Assembly: GCA_002787615.1 (NCBI GenBank)
Contig: PCXJ01000086.1
Span: 3,512-19,756, forward strand
Source: Alphaproteobacteria bacterium CG11_big_fil_rev_8_21_14_0_20_44_7
GTDB lineage: Bacteria > Pseudomonadota > Alphaproteobacteria > Rickettsiales > 21-14-0-20-44-7
Reading direction: 5' to 3'
Length of the DNA: 16,245 nt
Shown: in pieces, positions 6,819 to 13,968 of the stretch
How positions within the stretch are numbered: position 1 is the stretch's first letter
How the letters are laid out: each line of letters opens with the position of its first letter
Program-made: the position numbers and the translations under genes
The notes under the pieces: model-generated
What the model was told of the DNA's origin: nothing
What the model saw: only the letters and a program-made list of their open reading frames with translations
The model's database searches: none

Positions 6819-7553
6819 CTACCTTTTAATCTGGTTTTGTAGGTATTCTTCTGGATTTACCTGCGCTTCGTCTCTTCTGTTTTCAACGTCAGTGCTGAGA
6901 ATCCTAAGCTCATCAAGCCTTGAACTAAATCGCCCATTCTCCTTCTCAAGAATCGCAATTTTAACATTATTAGCAGCGATTTTTGTACCTAAGGTCTTTT
7001 GCTCTTCATTGAACTCAGCTAACTGATCATCAAATGGTACATCTACGAGGGCTACTGCAGCCATCATTCTATAGCAGTCAAGATTTTCTTGGAAGTCTAA
7101 ATTTTCTTGTTGCTCATAGTTGCCGCCGGATAGAAGCATCATGGCAAAATGACATAATCTGGCTTCATATCTTGCGTCTTTGTCAATAGAGGTGTCGTTG
7201 TTAATGATATCAAAGGCAGGCGAAGATTCTTTGTAATATAAGTCCAAGAATCTTGAGGACCAATGTATACCTGCGGGGTTATCGGGAGAGCCGCAATCTG
7301 GGTATATATCGCCCGATTCTAGCCCTTGATATATTTCATTGCGCCATCTATTTATCATTTTCTGAGCGTGATCCACTGTATCAACTCTGGCAGAATCTAC
7401 TCGGCTAGATAGATTGCTTCTTGCTTGTGCCAAGGCAGCTGTGCAGTTTGCATACAGTTTTTCTATTATAGGTGCGACTTGACTAGCGTAGGCTAGTTGC
7501 TTATCTTCAGCAGTCATTAAAATCTCATTGTTGTTATTTACTACTAATTCCAA
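6819..7553 (-). CDS. Unknown 244-aa helical protein, paralogue of the next gene
   Basis: I do not recognise a family. The protein is soluble in appearance, without signal peptide or membrane segment. It is mostly helical, and residues ~176-230 look like a coiled coil. It aligns with the 272-aa protein at 7685-8503: I-I-N-N-D-T-S-I-D-K-D-A-R (116-128), H-F-A-M-M-L-L-S-G-G-N-Y (135-146) and D-x-P-x-x-x-Q (171-177) all have counterparts there. The start is the TTG at 7553, chosen because the sequence before it (TAGCGAG) matches that before the paralogue's ATG; the ATG at 7517 is the alternative. The gene sits between the two 30-bp direct repeats and may be a recent insertion or duplication. Its stop is 32 bp from that of yggT (convergent). 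The region 7554-7667 upstream shows no convincing promoter. Confidence 0.8.
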   Translation of the reverse strand: MELVVNNNNEILMTAEDKQLAYASQVAPIIEKLYANCTAALAQARSNLSSRVDSARVDTVDHAQKMINRWRNEIYQGLESGDIYPDCGSPDNPAGIHWSSRFLDLYYKESSPAFDIINNDTSIDKDARYEARLCHFAMMLLSGGNYEQQENLDFQENLDCYRMMAAVALVDVPFDDQLAEFNEEQKTLGTKIAANNVKIAILEKENGRFSSRLDELRILSTDVENRRDEAQVNPEEYLQNQIKR

Positions 7554-7667
7554 AATTCAGTTGCTCGCTAAATATAGCTAATGAATGCCATTTGTTATAG
7601 ATGCTATAGCAAGATGTTAAGGAATAATTGACACAAATTAACTAAATGTTTTTTAGGAAAAATCCTC

Positions 7668-7697
7668 ATCCAACGCACGGTGATTTACCTGTTTTGA
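7668..7697 (+). repeat. 30-bp direct repeat, copy 2
   Basis: Identical to the 3' end of yggT (6757-6786). The stop codon of the 272-aa gene (TTA on this strand, 7685-7687) and the codons for its last three residues lie inside the repeat. Before the 6787-7697 segment was present, yggT and that gene would therefore have overlapped tail to tail by about a dozen bases. Confidence 0.9.
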
Positions 7698-8503
7698 TGG
7701 GCTTCTGACATTTTCTCTTCAATGCGTCTTTGCAGGAATGAACGTGCACCACCATTTGATTCTATAGCCTGTGCAATTTTGTCTTCAATGTGACTAATAC
7801 CTAAAGTCTCTTCGTTAATTTGTGCTTTGATGCCTTCTAGTGCGGACGTGAAATCTAAGTGATTACCTTGAAGATAATCAATGGTAGACTGAATAGTATT
7901 TTGAATTGATTTAACTTGCGTACGCAAACTCTCAACTTGCGTATCCAAGGGCTCTAATTCCGGGAACTCATCTGCAAATCTCCGAACCGCCAATCTTTCT
8001 ACTCTTTTTATATAGTGATCTATATCCTCCCCAGATTGATAATTATTACCGGGAATCAGAGCCATGGCATAATGCAAAACGCCTAAATTAATTCTAACAT
8101 CTGGATCAATGCGAACTCTGTCGTTTTTCATGATTGCATTAATGAGATCTGAACTTCCCATATCGCAAGCATGAGGTTTTGTGCTTTCTACATCTTTACC
8201 ATGATATACATGATTGAATTCCTCTGTATAGCCTAGCTTAAAATTTCCATCATCATCGACTGAGTTACAAATTACATCTCTTAATTCTTTTAGTCGTTTT
8301 GCTGCAGCTGTATATTCTTCAAAAGTGTTTGGATGGTCTTCAGGTGCTATGAGATTCATAGCTTCGTTAAGTGCTTCTGCAGTGCGTGTATATAAATCAT
8401 TTGTAACACTACGAATTTCCTGCATACTTGGATATTGAGGTTTTTGTTTCTCTACGGCAGGTCTCTCTGCGGTAGCTAAGTTTGAATTGTTATCGCTGTA
8501 CAT
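7685..8503 (-). CDS. Unknown 272-aa helical protein, paralogue of the preceding gene
   Basis: No recognised family. The N-terminus (1-28) is polar and probably disordered. Residues 29-180 are helical and share with the neighbouring 244-aa protein the elements I-M-K-N-D-x-x-x-I-D-P-D-V-R (124-136) and L-H-Y-A-M-A-L-I-P-G-N-N-Y (143-155), and D-E-F-P-E-L-E-P-L-D-T-Q (178-189). Residues ~185-262 have heptad-like spacing and look like a coiled coil. There is no signal peptide or membrane segment. The ATG at 8503 is preceded by CGAGGCA, a modest Shine-Dalgarno. A promoter (TTGACA and an AT-rich -10) lies about 60 bp upstream, so the gene can be transcribed on its own. Its last codons come from the copy of the yggT 3' end. 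Confidence 0.82.
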   Translation of the reverse strand: MYSDNNSNLATAERPAVEKQKPQYPSMQEIRSVTNDLYTRTAEALNEAMNLIAPEDHPNTFEEYTAAAKRLKELRDVICNSVDDDGNFKLGYTEEFNHVYHGKDVESTKPHACDMGSSDLINAIMKNDRVRIDPDVRINLGVLHYAMALIPGNNYQSGEDIDHYIKRVERLAVRRFADEFPELEPLDTQVESLRTQVKSIQNTIQSTIDYLQGNHLDFTSALEGIKAQINEETLGISHIEDKIAQAIESNGGARSFLQRRIEEKMSEAHQNR

Positions 8504-8564
8504 TTTTATTGCCTCGCTAGTTATTATATGCCTTTAGAGCATCTGTAAATTAATAATTTGTGGG

Positions 8565-8594
8565 TATATATTGCACAGTTAGGCAATTTGTCAA
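8565..8594 (-). promoter_or_regulatory. Putative promoter of the 272-aa gene
   Basis: On the minus strand a perfect TTGACA (8594-8589) is followed after 17-18 nt by ATATAT/TATATA (8571-8565). It predicts a leader of about 55 nt. The remainder of the gap 8595-8697 holds a 7-bp inverted repeat (AACCTGA 8624-8630, TCAGGTT 8667-8673) and nothing else I can name. Confidence 0.5.
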
Positions 8595-8697
8595 GTAATG
8601 ATTTATATAAATTAATAAAATGCAACCTGATATATAAATGAAATCTAAAGTTCCATTAAGAGTTGTTCAGGTTTGGTTTGCAAGCTCAAGATTGTAA

Positions 8698-9651
8698 TTA
8701 TGCCCTAGCTGGTGATGCGAAATCAGCAAAATCAATTCCATTTACATCATGTGCAGATTTTTCAGGATCTTGCTCTGAGCCATTTTCGTTTTTGGCAAGG
8801 CCTTTGTCTTTATCATTAAATAAGGCATTGCAAGCAAGTGCTATTAATGCGACAACAAAAACAGTCATCAGACTACTAAATACAGCACCTAATATATTAC
8901 CCATGGAAGCCATTGGATTGGCTAGCGTACCAAGTACACCAGCAGACATAAAGCCTTTTGCTGTGCCGAGAAGTTTTGAAAGCACTACCGCTGTGCCGAT
9001 TCCTGCTGCTGCTGCACCAAGCTTTCCGCCTGTGGTATCCAAATCAAGACCGATTTTCTTAAGGCCATCTTTAGCGGCACCATACAAAGTAGCCGCCATT
9101 CCATCCTCACCGTCTTTGCCGGCCATATCTTCCCAAAGCCCTTTAATCTTTGCTTTGGCCGCATCTACACCTTCAGATGCTTTCGCCTTAATGTAATCAA
9201 TCGGATGCTCGGTAGGGTCAATGCCATCAGATTTTTGGCTTACGGAGCTTCCACCTAACGCAGTTTTCGCTTCTTTCATAGCGCTTTCAAGTAATTTCAT
9301 TCTGTTGTCGGCTTCTGTTTTTCCTACAGTACGCTCAAGTAAATTTCTGTATGTTTCTTTCATGCTGAAATCAGTGTCGGAATGAGTGAAGTTTAACAGA
9401 TTCTGCTTCTGCGCAATCACCTTAATGTCCGGCGCGGCTTCATCGTATAAATCTAAGAGCTGCGTGGAGGGTGTGCCACTAACTAGGGAGTCACGTACAG
9501 TTTTGTGTAATTCCGGATCAAAAACCGTAAAGTCGCCGTCAAATTTTGGGTCGCTTTCGAGCTTGGCTCTATCCTGCAATGTCACCAGCGCTTCAGTTAA
9601 AACGATATCTATGTTAGAAAGTTTTCTTTCTGTAGTAGCAACCTGATTCAT
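8698..9651 (-). CDS. Unknown 317-aa protein with C-terminal membrane segment
   Basis: No recognised family. Residues 1-130 are polar and helical, and there is no signal peptide. Residues ~205-250 are Gly/Ala-rich and weakly hydrophobic. Residues 253-277 form a clear membrane helix (V-F-V-V-A-L-I-A-L-A-C). A short acidic tail follows and ends H-D-V-N-G-I-D-F-A-D-F-A-S-P-A-R-A. The core of this tail, V-N-G-I-D-F, recurs as V-D-A-I-D-F after the membrane segment of the adjacent 817-aa protein, which suggests that both tails are read by the same partner or sorting machine. GAGGAG lies 6 nt before the ATG. The gene has its own putative promoter 74 bp downstream of the 817-aa gene. Tail-anchored protein or pore-type effector are possible readings, with no direct support for either. 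Confidence 0.85.
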   Translation of the reverse strand: MNQVATTERKLSNIDIVLTEALVTLQDRAKLESDPKFDGDFTVFDPELHKTVRDSLVSGTPSTQLLDLYDEAAPDIKVIAQKQNLLNFTHSDTDFSMKETYRNLLERTVGKTEADNRMKLLESAMKEAKTALGGSSVSQKSDGIDPTEHPIDYIKAKASEGVDAAKAKIKGLWEDMAGKDGEDGMAATLYGAAKDGLKKIGLDLDTTGGKLGAAAAGIGTAVVLSKLLGTAKGFMSAGVLGTLANPMASMGNILGAVFSSLMTVFVVALIALACNALFNDKDKGLAKNENGSEQDPEKSAHDVNGIDFADFASPARA

Positions 9652-9674
9652 AATAATCTCCTCTATTTAACCTG

Positions 9675-9703
9675 ATAATAGCGAAACTTTGAGCAAACTT
9701 CAA
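9675..9703 (-). promoter_or_regulatory. Putative promoter of the 317-aa gene
   Basis: Minus strand TTGAAG (9703-9698), a 17-nt spacer and TATTAT (9680-9675), about 24 nt before the ATG at 9651 and in front of a GAGGAG Shine-Dalgarno. Confidence 0.5.
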
Positions 9704-9725
9704 GCATGTCACATAAATTTCACAT

Positions 9726-12179
9726 TTAGTTTGGGCTGCGCCCACCATCTCGTTCTGCTCCTCTGGCTGCGCGTCTTTCTTCAAGAAGTCTCTTTGGGTC
9801 AATTGCTTTTTCTCGAGTTTCCAAGGTTTCTGCGGCACCATTCTCAGCTGCGTCTGGCGCTTCTGGCGTAGCTTTCTCAGAAGCTCCTTTTGACTTTATT
9901 CTGTCTATGAGCCTTTGGCGTGCTGCGCTAACAGTATTTTCATCATTGAAATCTATTGCATCTACTTCGGGTATTTTGTTTTCAGCACCGCCTCCGGTTA
10001 GTTTATCTAAAGCTTCTTTTTGGCTGGCCGCAGCTTCCCGCTCTTCCGCATCCGTGACAATGAGCCTATCGCCTAGGAAATAGGCGCCAACTGCTAGTCC
10101 AACCCCAGCAAGTGCAGTAGCCAAATTGCCAGCATTGTCCATCATAGATTGCTTGATTCTAGTTTGGGTACGCATTGCTGTAGGCCAAAATTTGTCAGGG
10201 TCTTTATGTCCCGCCTTAATCTGCGCATTTCTCTTTTCGGCAATTAATGAAGTGCCAAAATTCCCGTCGGTGTATAAACTAAATCGCCCATCTACGTAAT
10301 CACTGTATAGACTAGGAGTTCTGGGGTAGTCACTAAGATGTTCAGATGCATATTTGAGGAAGTCAACAGTAAGCCCATCTTTAAAGGCTTGTACCTGCTT
10401 TTTGTCTAGGTCATTTAGCTGACGGAAGCTATGTGGGCTTTTTTCAATATACCACTCTATATATTCATCTAGAAAAACATTAAGCTTATCTGGGTTATCA
10501 AGCAAATTTTGCCATGATGGTTTTGGAATTGTGGAATCTGCTGGGTCTCCCTTAGGTGCAGGTTTATCTCCCTTAGGTGCAGGTTTATCTCCCTCAGGTG
10601 CAGGTTTATCTCCCTCAGGTGCAGGTTTATCTCCCTTAGGTGCAGGTTTATCTTCCTTAGGTGCAGGTTTATCTTCCTTAGGTGCAGGTGTATCTTCCTT
10701 TTTCTTCTTTGGGGGAGATGAGTATGTAGGTGCCGATTCATTACTAGCTTTGGTTGGTGAGGGCGGATCTGCAGGCACAGGCGTAGCTTCCGCAGCAGGA
10801 TCAGTTACAGCAGGATCAGTTGCCGCAGGATCAGTTGCCGCAGGATCAGCTGGTTTCTTTTCTTTTCTTTTCTTTCCACTCGGAGGTGGTTCCGTACTAA
10901 TGCCCGGACTTGTATTCTCCACCGCATCATGCACTGTTCCCAATGGCTGGCCGTTATTATTTACAATCTGCTCATGCAAATCCGCGAATGTTTGTTGGTT
11001 TGCTTGTGCAGTCTCCAAATTCTCCGATAATGCTGCGCGCCGTTCCGCAAGTGCACCATCCGCATCACCATATTTTAGTGTATCCGGTGGATTGGCTTTG
11101 TCAAAATCTGTAAGTGCTTGTTCAGTATCGCTCGCACGCTTTTCCCATATGGTTCTATTCACTGCGGCGTTTTTACTAGTCATTTCATCAATTTCTTTTG
11201 GTTGCAGCGTGATTTTCTCAAAATGCGCAGCAGATGTTGGCGCTGATGGCGAAGAAACAGGGCTGAAAGTTGGTGCAGGCGCTTCCACAGGCGCAACCTT
11301 AGGCGCTTCCACGGGCGTTGGAGTCGGCGCTGACGCAGACGCAGTAGCCTTAGGTGCAGGCGCAGGCGCTTTCACAGCAGCAGGTGTGGCAGCTTTCTCG
11401 GCAGCTCTCGCGGCAGCTTCGGCAGCCTCTTCGGCAGCCTGTTCTTTTGCATTACCTATACTGTAATATAAGCTATAATTACTTTTGGCGGTGTCAAAGT
11501 CATCTTGGAGCACTTGTCTTGTTGCATCTAAATCGGGATTCGTTTCCCAGTCCTGATGCCGTGTTTTAAAATCCTCTAACGCTTTCTGGGCACTTTTTGT
11601 ATTGCTTCTCCACTGCGCAGTTTTCCCCTTAGCTGTTTCCAGCGCCATATCCCGAACTTCTTCATTGCTAGGGTTAACTACTTCATATCTCGGCTTTGGT
11701 GTGGGCATTGGAGCGCTGGGCGTTGTCGGAACTTCTACCGTTGTGCTGATTCTTTGTGTTCCGTCTGCGGCTTTTGCTGCTTCTTCCCGCACAGCTTGTG
11801 CTCGTTTAAATACTTCATCAACAGTTCTGGTTGTTCGGGCTGTTGATTTTGCCGCTTCTCCTGCGACATCACTAACTATTTCTGTGGCTTTGATAGTATT
11901 CATTTTTGCAGCGTTTTGCGCGCCGGCAATCAATGCATCATCCGTAATACCAAGGATAACTCCGGCTTCTTCCATAATGCCTCTGAATGCAACAACATCA
12001 AAAGCCTTGCCGGGTTTAATCAAATCATCCAAACCTCTAACAACTGTTTCGGCAACGTCATCCGCAGCGTGTGTGGCAAGAAATACCGCATCTTTGCTGA
12101 TGGCTTTTGCGCCAAATTTAACTCCTAATGCTTCTGCTATTTCATCAGCTGCGGATAAACCTTTATTAGTAACGCCCAT
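9726..12179 (-). CDS. Unknown 817-aa modular protein: duplicated helical domain, Pro-rich repeats, membrane segment
   Basis: No recognised family. Layout: helical, Ala-rich N-terminus (1-140); a W-x-x-x-T/A...A-L-x-D-F helical module (~168-245); an Ala/Pro linker (250-318); a second diverged copy of the module (~322-405); a basic patch (435-442, G-K-K-R-K-E-K-K). Then come D-P-A-A-T repeats (445-463), a second Lys patch (491-494) and seven D-K-P-A-P-K-[EG] repeats (497-544). A folded-looking domain with many aromatics (553-680) is followed by one hydrophobic segment (684-703) and a charged tail with P-E-V-D-A-I-D-F (737-744). There is no N-terminal signal. GGGAGAAG precedes the ATG, which overlaps the end of the upstream 512-aa gene by 14 nt, so the two are translationally coupled. 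The long flexible Pro-rich linkers suggest a protein that spans a distance, such as across the envelope. Confidence 0.87.
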   Translation of the reverse strand: MGVTNKGLSAADEIAEALGVKFGAKAISKDAVFLATHAADDVAETVVRGLDDLIKPGKAFDVVAFRGIMEEAGVILGITDDALIAGAQNAAKMNTIKATEIVSDVAGEAAKSTARTTRTVDEVFKRAQAVREEAAKAADGTQRISTTVEVPTTPSAPMPTPKPRYEVVNPSNEEVRDMALETAKGKTAQWRSNTKSAQKALEDFKTRHQDWETNPDLDATRQVLQDDFDTAKSNYSLYYSIGNAKEQAAEEAAEAAARAAEKAATPAAVKAPAPAPKATASASAPTPTPVEAPKVAPVEAPAPTFSPVSSPSAPTSAAHFEKITLQPKEIDEMTSKNAAVNRTIWEKRASDTEQALTDFDKANPPDTLKYGDADGALAERRAALSENLETAQANQQTFADLHEQIVNNNGQPLGTVHDAVENTSPGISTEPPPSGKKRKEKKPADPAATDPAATDPAVTDPAAEATPVPADPPSPTKASNESAPTYSSPPKKKKEDTPAPKEDKPAPKEDKPAPKGDKPAPEGDKPAPEGDKPAPKGDKPAPKGDPADSTIPKPSWQNLLDNPDKLNVFLDEYIEWYIEKSPHSFRQLNDLDKKQVQAFKDGLTVDFLKYASEHLSDYPRTPSLYSDYVDGRFSLYTDGNFGTSLIAEKRNAQIKAGHKDPDKFWPTAMRTQTRIKQSMMDNAGNLATALAGVGLAVGAYFLGDRLIVTDAEEREAAASQKEALDKLTGGGAENKIPEVDAIDFNDENTVSAARQRLIDRIKSKGASEKATPEAPDAAENGAAETLETREKAIDPKRLLEERRAARGAERDGGRSPN
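10543..10704 (-). repeat. 21-bp tandem repeat, 7 copies, inside the 817-aa gene
   Basis: GCAGGT recurs at 10558, 10579, 10600, 10621, 10642, 10663 and 10684, exactly every 21 bp, encoding a 7-aa P-A-P-K-[ED/GD]-K unit. Copies are nearly identical at DNA level, so copy number is likely to vary between strains. Confidence 0.92.
10795..10854 (-). repeat. 15-bp tandem repeat, 4 copies, inside the 817-aa gene
   Basis: GCAGGATCAG starts at 10795, 10810, 10825 and 10840 (15-bp period) and encodes the D-P-A-A-T repeats. Confidence 0.9.
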
Positions 12180-13704
12180 TTTCTTCTCCCTTATTTCCTA
12201 GTTCATTATTATTTGTTTGTTGTTGTGGTGTCGGCAAATCACTTGGTTTTGTGGCACTTGGCTTGGTGGCTTGCTCGAATGTTTCTGTTAGTTCATTAAC
12301 CTCTTCCTTGGAAGTGTTATAATCTATTAATCTTTGAAAAGCTAGCTTAAATTTATTATGAAACTCTGCATCCGGTGTGGAGTCGGGACTTCCTACCGCA
12401 TCTTTATAGCTTGTATCAAGAACTTTTTGCGCCGGAACTTGATATCCTTCCAATAGCTCGCCTTTTTCGGTGACTTCAATTTTGTCAGCTCTAATAGTTT
12501 TATTTTCAGGATCAATAAAAATGTTTGTGATATCAGCGTGTATATCTGCCCCTTTTTTAGCTACATCTGTTACCATATCTGCTGCAGCTGCCGTGCAGTC
12601 TGCAATAAATTCTACTGCAGTGGCGACTCTTGCTGTAAGCCCAATAGCGGATGCAGTAGACCCTGCAAGAGCAGCGGCAGCTGCCATCGGAGCATACATG
12701 GCATATTCAGATGATGTATGTATTATGCGGTCAGGGCTGGTATTCTTGGCAACTTTAGTTTCGGCGCGGAGAGAATCTTTATATGATAGCAAATTCTCGT
12801 AAAGCTCGCCTTGTTCCTGTTTAATATATTTTTCGCCTTCTTCCCTAAATGTGGTTTGCACAACATCAACAAGCTTATCAATAAAAGTTTCGGGTGCATC
12901 CGGTTTTGGCCCTGTGCCGCGAAATCCAAAATAATTCGGTACTTTGCCTTCCAGCGCGAGTTCGGCAATCTCAATGCGTGAGGCTTTATCAACCATCACT
13001 TCACGTTTGTGTAGATATAAATCTCTGAATTCTTCCAGATTCGTTCCCACCACATATGATGTTTGGTTCACAAGCTGTTTTGCTGCTGTGGCATCTTCGG
13101 CAGTCATTTCGCCGTTTATCAGTTTTTTATCAATCTCAGTATGGCGATTGAATAAATGTGCATAGGAAAACACCGTGGCGGCAACATATGATTCATAAGT
13201 AGTATCAAGTGCGCGAATCATCATATCATTTAATTCGTGCACAGGCATTTCTTCGCCATCTTTGCCCGTGCCGACCTTGCCTTCGATAATCTCATCCGTA
13301 GCGTCCAGATGTTCCTGAATCAGGCTGGAAACAATCTTGATGCCTTCCTGCGAGCCGGTCATACCGATATATGATTTGCCGACAGTACTCAGCGCATCTT
13401 CCTGAATTTGTGCGTAATAATCATCACTTTTGGTGAATCTCTTTTCGCCATAAAGTTTGACGGCTTGCTCCAGCGCCATTGATTTATCCTGAAATTCTTC
13501 TCTTTCACGACCGTGAATTTTCCGCCTTTCTTCTAAAACATTGAGGAATCTATATATACCGTCTTTTTCATGCATAGTTTCTAAACGGGCAAGGCTTTCT
13601 GACCAAGAATCAATCTCAGCGTCGCTAAGAGTGCGGAAATGTCTAGTTAACTCTCTTTTCTCCCACTCTACTGATTTCTTATGCTCTTCGTCAGTTTTAG
13701 GCAT
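12166..13704 (-). CDS. Unknown 512-aa helical protein with central hydrophobic region
   Basis: No recognised family. The N-terminus is highly charged (many E, R and K in residues 1-100) and there is no signal peptide. Residues 335-380 are Ala-rich and hydrophobic (A-P-M-A-A-A-A-A-L-A-G and following), which could be one or two membrane helices or a buried helical hairpin. A predicted strand-like stretch (~395-425) and a polar, Gln/Asn/Pro-rich C-terminus (480-512) follow. AAGGAGAG lies 9 nt before the ATG at 13704. It is the first gene of the minus-strand series and overlaps the 817-aa gene by 14 nt (the final codons G-R-Y and the stop contain the next ATG), so it very likely acts with that protein. 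Its promoter region is shared with the divergent gene at 13969. Confidence 0.86.
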   Translation of the reverse strand: MPKTDEEHKKSVEWEKRELTRHFRTLSDAEIDSWSESLARLETMHEKDGIYRFLNVLEERRKIHGREREEFQDKSMALEQAVKLYGEKRFTKSDDYYAQIQEDALSTVGKSYIGMTGSQEGIKIVSSLIQEHLDATDEIIEGKVGTGKDGEEMPVHELNDMMIRALDTTYESYVAATVFSYAHLFNRHTEIDKKLINGEMTAEDATAAKQLVNQTSYVVGTNLEEFRDLYLHKREVMVDKASRIEIAELALEGKVPNYFGFRGTGPKPDAPETFIDKLVDVVQTTFREEGEKYIKQEQGELYENLLSYKDSLRAETKVAKNTSPDRIIHTSSEYAMYAPMAAAAALAGSTASAIGLTARVATAVEFIADCTAAAADMVTDVAKKGADIHADITNIFIDPENKTIRADKIEVTEKGELLEGYQVPAQKVLDTSYKDAVGSPDSTPDAEFHNKFKLAFQRLIDYNTSKEEVNELTETFEQATKPSATKPSDLPTPQQQTNNNELGNKGEENGRY

Positions 13705-13772
13705 AAACGTTAACTCTCCTTAACCCCAATTTAACAAAAAACCCCGCCTTTTACAAAGGTATAAATATGAAT

Positions 13773-13801
13773 TTTATGTTACATACCGTGGCTTGTAACA
13801 A
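13773..13801 (-). promoter_or_regulatory. Inverted repeat over a possible promoter of the 512-aa gene
   Basis: TGTTACA (13777-13783), 10 bp, then TGTAACA (13794-13800) form a perfect 7-bp inverted repeat. On the minus strand it coincides with a possible promoter: TTGTTA (13801-13796), 17 nt, CATAAA (13778-13773). The placement suits a dimeric repressor. The rest of the 264-bp divergent gap holds a TTAGG-N5-CCTAA palindrome (13846-13860) and the plus-strand promoter. Confidence 0.42.
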
Positions 13802-13917
13802 ATCTTTTACATATCTGAGGTAAGAATCATTTTACGACAAATTCGTTAGGAAAAACCTAATATTTAACAATAATTTACTTAAAAACGCAGAGTTTATGGG
13901 GATAAATCACAGGAAAA

Positions 13918-13946
13918 TTGGCATAAATAGCTGAAAATGCTATAAT
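13918..13946 (+). promoter_or_regulatory. Promoter of the 416-aa gene
   Basis: TTGGCA (13918-13923), a 17-nt spacer ending in TGC, and a perfect TATAAT (13941-13946): an extended -10 promoter and the best sigma-70 type match in the window. It predicts a 5' leader of about 16 nt containing GGAG. Confidence 0.72.
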
Positions 13947-13968
13947 GCCAAGATTCTGATGGAGCTAA

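Noticed and set aside
10531..11466. Long plus-strand frame of 311 codons with Gly/Ser/Ala repeats
   Set aside because: Antisense shadow of the Ala/Pro-rich part of the 817-aa gene; no Shine-Dalgarno, no promoter, and repeat-driven composition.
11602..12201. Plus-strand frame of 199 codons opposite the start of the 817-aa gene
   Set aside because: Shadow of an Ala-rich coding region; the minus strand has a strong Shine-Dalgarno and operon overlap.
13735..13763. Leader terminator of the 512-aa gene (CCTTT-GTA-AAAGG then GGGG and T6 on the minus strand)
   Set aside because: The stem is short and AT-rich, and the T-tract is separated from it by CGGGG; too weak to call.
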